Source: CAYOHR01 sp964512145
Lineage (GTDB): Bacteria; Bacteroidota; Bacteroidia; Flavobacteriales_G; JALEGO01
Length of the DNA stretch: 64,000 bases
NCBI GenBank assembly: GCA_964512145.1
Contig: CAZEIM010000002.1
Coordinates: 1 to 64,000 of the forward strand
Direction: 5' to 3'
Positions 1 through 7,825 of the stretch are shown here, one piece after another; the first letter of the stretch is position 1, and every line of letters starts with the position of its first letter. The notes under the pieces were generated by a model that searched no databases, was not told the origin of the DNA, and saw nothing but the letters and a program-made list of their open reading frames with translations. Both the position numbers and the translations under genes were made by a program.

Positions 1-1
1 G

Positions 2-445
2 GTTAACATAGGCAGTGCTTTTGGACAAATTGCTACGTTAAATATTTTAACCTCCGATGATTTATCCGGAAAAACAAACACCTATAAAGACCTAATACTC
101 GGACTTAAAGATGTAAAACTTATTTCATTAGATGAAACAGAGCAACCCGTAAACACTTCTTCTAGTACATTGGTTATAAGTGATGTTTCGGCATCCGTAA
201 ACTCAAAATATGTAAATGCAAATCTTAAAATTTATCCAAATCCTGCTAAAGAAATCATTTTCATAGAAAATAATAACCTTATTGAAAGTATTAAAATACT
301 CAGTTTAAATAGTCAAGTTATTTTTAGCAATAATCCAAACTCCAATAACTGTAAAATTCTATTACGTGAACTTCCAAAGGGCACATACTTTTTACAAATA
401 GAAACTTCAAGCGGAGTAAAAATGCAAAAAATCATTAAACAATAA
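2..445 (+). CDS. C-terminal part of a T9SS-secreted protein (5' truncated)
   Basis: The reading frame is open from the window edge, so only the last 147 codons are seen. The segment before residue ~60 is a beta-rich stretch ending in a GLKDVKLISLDE-like strand, as often found just ahead of sorting domains in this phylum. The last ~75 residues are a type A T9SS sorting domain: the IYPNP motif, a short Gly/Pro turn region, a LPKGTYFLQI strand and a basic end (KMQKIIKQ). The protein would be exported by Sec and then by T9SS and processed at the cell surface. What the missing N-terminal domain does cannot be told. A strong terminator follows directly. Confidence 0.85.
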   Translation, partial: VNIGSAFGQIATLNILTSDDLSGKTNTYKDLILGLKDVKLISLDETEQPVNTSSSTLVISDVSASVNSKYVNANLKIYPNPAKEIIFIENNNLIESIKILSLNSQVIFSNNPNSNNCKILLRELPKGTYFLQIETSSGVKMQKIIKQ

Positions 446-452
446 AAGGCAT

Positions 453-490
453 AAAAAACCCTGAATAAAGTATTTTATTCAGGGTTTTTT
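453..490 (+). terminator. Rho-independent terminator after the T9SS gene
   Basis: Perfect inverted repeat AAAAAACCCTGAATAAA / TTATTCAGGGTTTTTT with a short loop, ending in a T-run, 8 bases after the stop codon. The A and T tracts on both sides would allow it to work in either direction. Confidence 0.9.
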
Positions 491-642
491 ATTTATAATC
501 AATATGTTACGTTAAAATAACAACAAAATATAATTTATATTTATTTTAAAGCGTAATTTTAAACCCTCTGTAAATAAATTTATTTTGTATTATGAAGCAA
601 CCAAAACAATACATGTACGTTAAACTTTTAAAAATTAAATCT

Positions 643-1623
643 ATGAAAAAAATGTTCCGACTTATCTATTACGTATTTTTAACTAGTATTTTCTTATACA
701 GTTGTAAAAAAACAGGATGTACCGATCCTTCTGCCAAAAACTTTAACCCTGTGGCTAAAACAGATGACGGAACCTGTAAATACTCTACCTACGGATGTAC
801 AGACCGAAACGCCTTAAATTATGACCCAGGAGCTGAACATGACAATGGAAAATGTCAATACCCTGCTGGGTATGTTCCAGGAAGTTTAAGTAATGGAAAC
901 GAAAATAACGGATCTAACACCAGTTCAGGAAATAACGATAATGTGTTGCCTAAAAAAGAACAAAATGTTGCCGTAATAAAATGGACAGGTACACAATGCT
1001 CTATATGTGGAAGCTCTGGATCAGACGCAATAAAAAGCATGAAAAATCATTCAAACAAAGTTAGGGTTTTACAGGCTCATGTGGGAGTAAATGATCCTAT
1101 GTATTATTATCCAAACTTTTTATCTAACCACTGGCCAACCGGGGGCGGAATTCCTAAAATTTATGTTATGGACTCTTTAATTAATTTAAGCAGTACAAAT
1201 TACAATGCATACATCGATCAAATCGTAAACCAAAGTCCTTTAGCCAGTTTAGGTTTCTCAACCAAAACTACCGGAACCAATCTTGAAGTTACCGGAAAAG
1301 TTCGTTTTTGGGACAATGCGCCTGCCGGATCAACCTACGAAATAGGTGTTTATTTATTAGAAAATGGAATTGGCGGTGGAAGTGCAAACAGCACTGGATA
1401 TTATGACCAGTTAGGCAATAATGAATCGGATTATTTACACCACGAAGTAATTAGAGCTACCAATGCTCTCATTAATATAAATGGAGATCACAAAAACGGA
1501 GATTTATTAGACTTTAATACAAGTTTCACAATAAATCCTGATTGGGTGAAAAATAATTTAAAAATAGTAGCGGTAATATTTGAGAAAAAAGGAACTGAAT
1601 ACAATTTTATAAATTGTAATTAA
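643..1623 (+). CDS. Omp28-like lipoprotein with thioredoxin-type CxxC and Cys-rich repeats
   Basis: An upstream in-frame ATG exists at 592, but the ATG at 643 gives a clean lipoprotein signal peptide with lipobox L-Y-S-C (Cys21) and is preferred. After the Cys come two GCTDPSAxNFNP / GCTDRNALNYDP repeats, Asp- and Cys-containing modules common in secreted Bacteroidota proteins, then a Gly/Asn/Ser-rich linker (about residues 75-103). The rest matches the Omp28-related family: a WTGTQCSICG motif with Cys119 and Cys122 in the thioredoxin-like position, then a beta-sandwich C-terminal half. Probably an outer-membrane lipoprotein facing the surface or periplasm. Whether the CxxC is redox-active is inference. 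A terminator follows, so the gene looks monocistronic. Confidence 0.8.
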   Translation: MKKMFRLIYYVFLTSIFLYSCKKTGCTDPSAKNFNPVAKTDDGTCKYSTYGCTDRNALNYDPGAEHDNGKCQYPAGYVPGSLSNGNENNGSNTSSGNNDNVLPKKEQNVAVIKWTGTQCSICGSSGSDAIKSMKNHSNKVRVLQAHVGVNDPMYYYPNFLSNHWPTGGGIPKIYVMDSLINLSSTNYNAYIDQIVNQSPLASLGFSTKTTGTNLEVTGKVRFWDNAPAGSTYEIGVYLLENGIGGGSANSTGYYDQLGNNESDYLHHEVIRATNALININGDHKNGDLLDFNTSFTINPDWVKNNLKIVAVIFEKKGTEYNFINCN

Positions 1624-1647
1624 CATACTTAGAAAAACTAAGTTGGT

Positions 1648-1680
1648 AAACGCATGTAGGAATTCTTACATGCGTTTTTT
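1648..1680 (+). terminator. Rho-independent terminator
   Basis: Inverted repeat ACGCATGTA / TACATGCGT with an 8-base loop followed by a T-run, about 25 bases after the lipoprotein stop codon. Confidence 0.88.
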
Positions 1681-1701
1681 ATTTACATAAATCAAGTTTA
1701 A

Positions 1702-1731
1702 TTGTCATTGTCAATTTTTAGATTAATTTTG
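1702..1731 (+). promoter_or_regulatory. Bacteroidota-type promoter for the E2 gene
   Basis: TTG at 1702-1704, a 19-base spacer, then TAATTTTG (TAnnTTTG) at 1724-1731. Counting the final G as -7 puts the transcription start near 1738 and gives an 18-base leader before the ATG at 1756. Confidence 0.7.
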
Positions 1732-1755
1732 TTGCTTTTAAAAGCTTAGAAAGTA

Positions 1756-3081
1756 ATGGCTACAACAGAAGTAATTTTACCTAAAATGGGAGAAAGCGTT
1801 GCTGAAGCAACCATCACAAAATGGTTAAAAAATATTGGAGATACCATTCAAGAAGAAGAAGCAATTGTTGAAATTGCAACAGATAAAGTTGACAGCGAAG
1901 TTCCTTCTCCATCATCTGGAATTTTAATTGAAATAAAATATAAAGAAGGAGAGGTTGCAAAAGTAGGTGAAATTATAGCAGTTATAGGCGACTCATTCGA
2001 TAAATCAAATCCTACTAAAACAAATGCACAACATCAGCCTTCCATTGAGCAAAAGACGACAAAAACAATTCAAAATACTCAAGAGTCAAGCATAAAACCA
2101 ATAATTCAAAATCAAATTTCAGACAAATTTTTTTCACCTTTAGTAAAAAACATTGCTAAACAAGAAGGGATTGATTTTCAAGAATTAGAATCCATATCGG
2201 GAAGCGGCAAAGATGGTAGAGTAACCAAAAAAGACATATTAGAATACATTGAAACCAAAATTTCTGTTATACCAGAAGTATCTGAAAAGAAACAAGAAAG
2301 TGTATCTATAATAAAACCCAAGGATACTGCTGAAAACTTAGAACCCAAAAAATCTTATGATTCTAAAAGCGATTTAGTAGAAATCATCGAAATGGATCGT
2401 ATGCGTAAGCTTATCGCTGATCATATGGTTAAATCTAAACAAACCTCACCGCATGTAACTTCGTTTGTAGAAGCAGACGTTACAAACCTGGTTCAATGGA
2501 GAGAGAAAATAAAAGCTAAGTTTGAGAAAAAAGAAGGTGAAAAAATAACCTTTACGCCTATTTTTGTTGAAGCCATTGTAAAGGCTTTAAAAGATTTTCC
2601 AATGGTTAATATTTCCGTTGAAGGCTCCACTATTATTCGCAAAAAATACATTAATATTGGAGTTGCCACAGCACTCCCTTCCGGAAATTTGATAGTTCCT
2701 GTTATAAAAAATGCGGATCGTTTAAATTTAAGTGGATTAACTAAATCGGTAAATGATATCGTAAACAGAGCTCGAAACAACAAGTTACAACCCGATGAAA
2801 TTCAGGATGGAACTTTTACCTTAACCAATGTTGGAACATTTGGAAATGTAATGGGTACACCCATTATTAATCAACCTCAGGTAGCTATTATGGCAACTGG
2901 AGCTATTAGAAAAAAACCAGCTGTTATTGAAACCCCTTCTGGAGATTTTATTGGAATTAGACATATGATGTTTTTATCGCTTTCTTACGACCACAGAGTA
3001 GTTGATGGGTCCTTAGGTGGTTCATTTTTGAAACGAGTATCTGATTATTTAGAAAACTTCGATATTAACCGAGAAATTTAA
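1756..3081 (+). CDS. Dihydrolipoamide acyltransferase (E2) of a 2-oxo acid dehydrogenase complex
   Basis: Transfers acyl groups from lipoamide to CoA in a pyruvate/branched-chain 2-oxo acid dehydrogenase-type complex in the cytoplasm. Three expected domains are visible in order: an N-terminal lipoyl domain with the lipoylated Lys44 in ATDKVDSEVPSP, a peripheral subunit-binding domain around residues 130-170 (SPLVKNIAKQEGID...GRVTKKDI), and the catalytic domain from about 215 to the end with the DHRVVDG motif (His413). The length of 441 aa is normal for the one-lipoyl branched-chain type. E1 and E3 genes are not in the window, so the substrate (branched-chain or pyruvate) is not settled. The next gene starts only 3 bases downstream. 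Confidence 0.92.
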   Translation: MATTEVILPKMGESVAEATITKWLKNIGDTIQEEEAIVEIATDKVDSEVPSPSSGILIEIKYKEGEVAKVGEIIAVIGDSFDKSNPTKTNAQHQPSIEQKTTKTIQNTQESSIKPIIQNQISDKFFSPLVKNIAKQEGIDFQELESISGSGKDGRVTKKDILEYIETKISVIPEVSEKKQESVSIIKPKDTAENLEPKKSYDSKSDLVEIIEMDRMRKLIADHMVKSKQTSPHVTSFVEADVTNLVQWREKIKAKFEKKEGEKITFTPIFVEAIVKALKDFPMVNISVEGSTIIRKKYINIGVATALPSGNLIVPVIKNADRLNLSGLTKSVNDIVNRARNNKLQPDEIQDGTFTLTNVGTFGNVMGTPIINQPQVAIMATGAIRKKPAVIETPSGDFIGIRHMMFLSLSYDHRVVDGSLGGSFLKRVSDYLENFDINREI

Positions 3082-3084
3082 CCT

Positions 3085-6000
3085 ATGAACAAATACATAA
3101 ATACACTTCTTTTTATACTAATTTCTTTTACTCTTATCTCTCAAGAGTCGTTTCAGGATAAATTTCAAGATGGAAACTTATCTATGGATGAAAAAAAATA
3201 TGAACAGGCTCTTCAAATTTGGAAAGAGTTAATTGAAATGGATTCTGATAATGCTAATATAAATTATAAAATTGGGGTTTGTTATAGAAATATGCCTTTG
3301 AATAAACAATTGGCATTACCCTATTTAGAAAAAGCATCGGAAAAAATAAGCAGAAACTACGATATCTTTTCCCCTTCTGAAAAAAATGCCCCCCCTGAGG
3401 TATTATATTATCTTGCTCAATCCTTTCATAGCAACCAAAATTTAGATAAAGCTATCGCAACATATCAAAAATTCATCTCTGAAGTGCCCAAAAAACATGT
3501 TTTAGCTGAATTAGCTCAAAAAGGTATAGAAGATTGTAAAACAGCCAAGGAACTCATAAGTACTCCTATTCGAATAGAAATTAAAAGCTTGGGTTCAAGA
3601 ATTAACAGTAGATATCATGAGCATAGTCCGGTAATAAACCTAGATGAAACAGAAATCTTTTTTACGTCTAGACGCTTAAGATCAGATAGTTCAAATAAAA
3701 ATTATTTCGATGAAAGTACCGGAAAATACTTTGAGGATATTTATGTTTCCTATAAAGATGATAATGGTGTGTGGTTAGAACCTGAATTAGTATCGTTTAG
3801 TAGAAAAGATGGTCATGATGCATCTGTAAGCTTAAACCCAGATGGAATACACTTATATATTTACAGAGATGATGTAGGAAATGGATCTTTATATGAAAGT
3901 AAGTTGGTAGAAGATGTTTGGATAACACCAAAAATGTTGAGCAATCAAATAAATAATCCAAAATCATTTGAATCACATGTTTCTGTGTCTGTAGATAATA
4001 AATATCTTTTTTTCACGAGTGACCGTAAAGGTGGTTTTGGTGGGTTAGATATTTACATGTGTAAAAAATTACCTAACGGAACCTGGGGTTTACCAACTAA
4101 TTTAGGTCCAACTATTAACACAAAATACGATGAAAATGCACCTTTTATACATCCTGATGGAAAAACATTATATTTTACATCAAAGGGTCATAAAAACATG
4201 GGTGGATATGATATTTATTTTTCAGAATGGCAAGATGACGGAAGTTGGTCAGAACCTATGAATATGGGGTATCCAATAAATACATGTGATGACGAAGAAA
4301 GTTTTATAACATCTCCCGATGGAAAAAGGGCTTACTATTCGTCATACAAAACAGGCGGATATGGTGATGGAGATATTTACATGATAAGCTTGCAAGAAGC
4401 AGATGAAACTGGTCTTACTCTAGTCAAAGGAAAAATAATGTTACCTGATAACAAAACATTACCTGAAAATGTTCGTATCGTGTTAAGAGATAACGAAAAC
4501 GGTGATTTTATTGCTGAAAGTAGGCCGCTAAAAAGAAATGGAAGTTTTGTGTTTATTATACCTCCAGGTAAAAATTACAAAGTAACCTACGAAATTGACG
4601 GAAAAGAATTTTATGAGGAAAATACCTTTGTTCCAAAAGGAACCGAATATAAAGAAATTCAAAAAGAAATTTTATTAGATCCTGTAAAATTAGAGTCCGA
4701 TTCAACAGAAGCTATACTGGTGAAAAATATAAATAATGCTGGTCCTAAATGGCAAATTCGATTTAGTAATAGTAAAGAAAAATTATCCGAAGGGCAAGTT
4801 GCTTTATACTTATCAGACGATGGTTCAAGGGTTTTGTATGAAGAAAAAATAGATCGAAATGGTTATTTTGCATATCACCCATTAGGAAATAATAGCGAAT
4901 ACAAGTTTAAAATTAATAATTTAGAAGATTATCTACTTTGTGAAGAAGGTGAGATTGCTCTAATAGGGAGTGATGAGTATGTAAGTTACAAGCTACTTCC
5001 TGATATTCAATGCATATTTACCAAATACGATGAATCCACAGCAAAAGTGTTAAGCTATAATAAAGAAACAATTATTCCAACATCATTAGTCGTTAAATAT
5101 ATCGATACGCAAGGAAATGAATTGCATAAGACCACAGTGGATAAAAAAGGAAATTTCAATTTTCATCCTTTACCAAAACATGTAGAATATAGGGTAAAAC
5201 TAGAAGGTATAGAGCCTAATGCTTGTAAAGATATGTTAATATTAATTCAAGGTAAAGACAATAATCGGTATTTTCTTGAGTCATCCGATGATGATTGTAT
5301 TTTTAAACAACACGTTCCTATTAAATTTAAATACATAGGCGATGATAATGTATTAGATGGTACTTTGGCAACCTATTTAAATGAAGAAGGGACCATATTA
5401 TATCAAGAACCTGTTAAAAATAATGAATTCAAATATCATCGTTTACCTTTTACCAAATCATATAGAATAAAATTTTTAGAAAATGACCAAACCATTTGTA
5501 AAACTGGAGAAATTCACTACATACGAAAAGATGGCAGTGGATATAAACTAAGATCTGCAGAAGATTGTATATATGAATTATTTGATGTGATGGAACCATC
5601 CAAATCAAATTACATGGTAGCTATGTCACCAGGTCAAAAAGAAGCTGCAATTACCCAAGTGAAAGAAAATACACCTCCTACTTCAAAAGAGGATAAAAAA
5701 GTCGTAGAAACTCCAAAAACAGAAAAGGAAAAAGAACAGGAAATTATGGATAAGTTCGAAAAAAGCTTAGTTCAAAATGTAAAATCTGGAGATAAAATTT
5801 CTTATAAAACCAACTTCGATTACAATCAAAATAAAATTAATATAAACGACCCTGTATTTAAAAAATTTGTTTCTGATGCCTATACTGTTTTTAAGGAAAA
5901 GGGAATCGTAGATATTGCTATTGAATCCGGTGCTTCTAAAGTGCCTACAAAATCCTTTTCGAGTAATGATGAATTAGCTCGATTAAGAGCATACCAAGCA

Positions 6001-6165
6001 CGTGATTTAATTATTGATGAGTTAGTTAAAAAGGGAATTGAAAAAACTAAAATTAATACTCGAGATGTAACGTATTTAGTACAAGGTCCCGACTATAAAA
6101 AAGACCCCTATAATACAAGATTGTATAAGCCATTTCAATACGTTAAACTTTGGGTAACCAATTAA
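3085..6165 (+). CDS. Large periplasmic TPR / PD40 propeller / OmpA-like protein with three internal repeats
   Basis: Signal peptide ending TLIS|QES (Gln at +1). Residues ~25-165 are TPR-like helices. Residues ~175-445 contain about five PD40 (WD40-like) blades, recognised by recurring SPDGK...YFTS and GGYDIY patterns. A carboxypeptidase-regulatory-like fold follows (~450-540). Residues ~555-840 hold three diverged copies of a ~90-residue module, each with a Y-HPLP/L-YRIKF strand and ending in a D-CI-F/Y signature. An acidic Lys/Glu-rich linker precedes a C-terminal OmpA-like domain (~905-1026) that lacks the canonical HTDN motif. The architecture resembles the T9SS-associated PorE type, extended by the repeats. 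It directly follows the E2 gene by 3 bases, which suggests co-transcription but no obvious functional link. Confidence 0.82.
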   Translation: MNKYINTLLFILISFTLISQESFQDKFQDGNLSMDEKKYEQALQIWKELIEMDSDNANINYKIGVCYRNMPLNKQLALPYLEKASEKISRNYDIFSPSEKNAPPEVLYYLAQSFHSNQNLDKAIATYQKFISEVPKKHVLAELAQKGIEDCKTAKELISTPIRIEIKSLGSRINSRYHEHSPVINLDETEIFFTSRRLRSDSSNKNYFDESTGKYFEDIYVSYKDDNGVWLEPELVSFSRKDGHDASVSLNPDGIHLYIYRDDVGNGSLYESKLVEDVWITPKMLSNQINNPKSFESHVSVSVDNKYLFFTSDRKGGFGGLDIYMCKKLPNGTWGLPTNLGPTINTKYDENAPFIHPDGKTLYFTSKGHKNMGGYDIYFSEWQDDGSWSEPMNMGYPINTCDDEESFITSPDGKRAYYSSYKTGGYGDGDIYMISLQEADETGLTLVKGKIMLPDNKTLPENVRIVLRDNENGDFIAESRPLKRNGSFVFIIPPGKNYKVTYEIDGKEFYEENTFVPKGTEYKEIQKEILLDPVKLESDSTEAILVKNINNAGPKWQIRFSNSKEKLSEGQVALYLSDDGSRVLYEEKIDRNGYFAYHPLGNNSEYKFKINNLEDYLLCEEGEIALIGSDEYVSYKLLPDIQCIFTKYDESTAKVLSYNKETIIPTSLVVKYIDTQGNELHKTTVDKKGNFNFHPLPKHVEYRVKLEGIEPNACKDMLILIQGKDNNRYFLESSDDDCIFKQHVPIKFKYIGDDNVLDGTLATYLNEEGTILYQEPVKNNEFKYHRLPFTKSYRIKFLENDQTICKTGEIHYIRKDGSGYKLRSAEDCIYELFDVMEPSKSNYMVAMSPGQKEAAITQVKENTPPTSKEDKKVVETPKTEKEKEQEIMDKFEKSLVQNVKSGDKISYKTNFDYNQNKININDPVFKKFVSDAYTVFKEKGIVDIAIESGASKVPTKSFSSNDELARLRAYQARDLIIDELVKKGIEKTKINTRDVTYLVQGPDYKKDPYNTRLYKPFQYVKLWVTN

Positions 6166-6167
6166 AT

Positions 6168-6968
6168 ATGAATTTATTTTTAAAAAAACCAATTGTATTC
6201 TTTGATTTAGAATCTACCGGAGTAAATGTAGCAACCGATAAAATTATTGAATACGCATTTATTAAATTACTTCCAAGCGGAAAACAAGAAACCTTAAAAG
6301 GAAGAGTTAATCCTAAAATCCCCATTCCAATTGAAGCATCATTAATACATGGAATTTACGATGATGATATAAAAAATGAACCTGAGTTTAAAGAAGTAGC
6401 TCAAAAAATATTTGATTTTATAGCATCATCAGATTTAGGAGGATATAATGCTCAAAAATACGACATTCCTTTATTGGCAGAAGAATTATTAAGGTGTGGA
6501 ATTGATTTTACCATGGACGACAGAAAAGTTGTAGATGTACAGGTTGTATTTCATAAAATGGAACAACGAACTTTATCTGCTGCGTATAAATTTTATTGTC
6601 AAAAAGAATTAAATAACGCTCATTCTGCTGAACACGATATTATTGCTACCGTAGAAATTTTAGATAAACAACTAGAGGTGTATAACGAAACCATCCAAAA
6701 TACCGTTGATTTTTTACATGATTTTACAAATACACATAAAAATGTTGATTTTGCAGGAAGAATCGTATTAAATGATGAAGGCATTGAAACCTTTAACTTT
6801 GGAAAACATAAAGGTAAAACAGTGCAAGAAGTATTAGAAAAAGAACCTAGTTACTACTCTTGGATGATGAATGGTGAATTTCCATTATATACCAAGAAAT
6901 CACTTACTCAAATAAAAGAAAAAATACAACTCAAAAAATTATCGGATAAATTTAAACAATCTGTGTAA
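6168..6968 (+). CDS. DnaQ-like 3'-5' exonuclease with C-terminal QSregVF_b-like domain
   Basis: DEDDh exonuclease of the DNA polymerase III epsilon type. Exo I is FFDLEST (Asp13, Glu15), Exo II lies in GGYNAQKYDIPLL, and Exo III is HSAEHD. After the exonuclease domain (to ~180) comes a short domain containing FNFGKHKGKTVQEV and SYYSWMMNGEF, the pattern of the putative quorum-sensing-regulated virulence factor family (DUF3820/QSregVF_b), often fused to DnaQ in Bacteroidota. The ATG at 6168 is chosen over an in-frame TTG at 6150, which lies inside the previous gene. It follows the PD40 gene by 2 bases. It may act in repair or RNA processing rather than as the replicative proofreading subunit. 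Confidence 0.88.
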   Translation: MNLFLKKPIVFFDLESTGVNVATDKIIEYAFIKLLPSGKQETLKGRVNPKIPIPIEASLIHGIYDDDIKNEPEFKEVAQKIFDFIASSDLGGYNAQKYDIPLLAEELLRCGIDFTMDDRKVVDVQVVFHKMEQRTLSAAYKFYCQKELNNAHSAEHDIIATVEILDKQLEVYNETIQNTVDFLHDFTNTHKNVDFAGRIVLNDEGIETFNFGKHKGKTVQEVLEKEPSYYSWMMNGEFPLYTKKSLTQIKEKIQLKKLSDKFKQSV

Positions 6969-6976
6969 AACAAGTC

Positions 6977-7791
6977 TTGAAAGCAAAACCATTCGGAAGT
7001 ATTGTCTTGTTTTTAAAATATATTGAGTTTTATTTTATTTCAAAGAATAAGCATCATGCTCACTCTCCTTTCTTATATTCTTTTATCACAAACGTTTTAT
7101 TAGATAAAAAAAATATCCCGAATACCATATTGCTGAAGATATCCGGAAACAATATCTATTAAATAAGCAAAAAATAACCGTTAAAGATTACGGAGCTGGC
7201 TCTGTTAAAATAAATACAACCAAAAGAAAAGTTTCTGATATCGCAAAAACATCTTTAAAGCCTAAAAAATTAGCCCAATTATTATTTAAAATTTCAAAAT
7301 TTTATAATTGTAAAAACATATTAGAATTAGGCACTTCTTTGGGTGTAACAACGTCTTATTTAGCCTTATCAAACAATACATCTGCTGTTTTAAGTATTGA
7401 AGGTTCGTATGAAATATCAAAATTAGCCAGTACAACTCTAAAAAATCAAAGGTTTAAAAATATTACATTACTTAACGGAACCTTTGAAGAGGTTTTACCA
7501 AATGTTTTAAAAAACTCTCATCAATCATGGGATTTTGTGTTTTTGGATGGAAATCACCGGTATATAGCAACAAAGGAATACTTTAACCAAATTCTACCTT
7601 ATCTAAATGAAAATAGCATTGTAGTGTTAGACGATATCCATTGGTCAAAAGAAATGGAAAAAGCCTGGAAAGAGATTTATACATTAAAAGAAATAACATT
7701 ATCCATCGATTTATTTTTTATGGGAATTGTTTTCTTTAATAAAAACTTAACAAAACAGCATTTTAACATTCGATTCAACCCCTTTTTCTAA
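6977..7791 (+). pseudogene. Class I SAM-dependent methyltransferase, frameshifted at an A8 run
   Basis: Two frames together make one protein. The first (TTG start at 6977) encodes an N-terminus with a KNKHHAHSPFLYSFIT motif; the second, read from about 7108 in the -1 frame, continues KKYPEYHIAEDIRKQYL, then VKDYGAGSVKI and the SAM-binding motif ILELGTSLGVTTSY, and ends with VFLDGNHRY and VVLDDIHWS motifs. This is the full order of a Bacteroidota methyltransferase family of about 270 aa. The break lies in the A8 run at 7106-7113; one extra A would join the frames. Either a real single-base deletion, a sequencing error or, less likely, slippage. Sits 8 bases after the exonuclease gene. Confidence 0.85.
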
Positions 7792-7825
7792 AATTTAAAC
7801 TAAATTTAGATTTAAATATAAATCT

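Noticed and set aside
570..592. TATTTTG ahead of the ATG at 592 as a promoter for the Omp28-like gene
   Set aside because: It lacks one base of the TAnnTTTG spacing, so it was not listed, though it would fit the ATG at 643.
7106..7114. A AAA AAT as a programmed -1 frameshift site
   Set aside because: No downstream hairpin or pseudoknot was evident and the family is normally in one frame; a one-base loss in the homopolymer is simpler.
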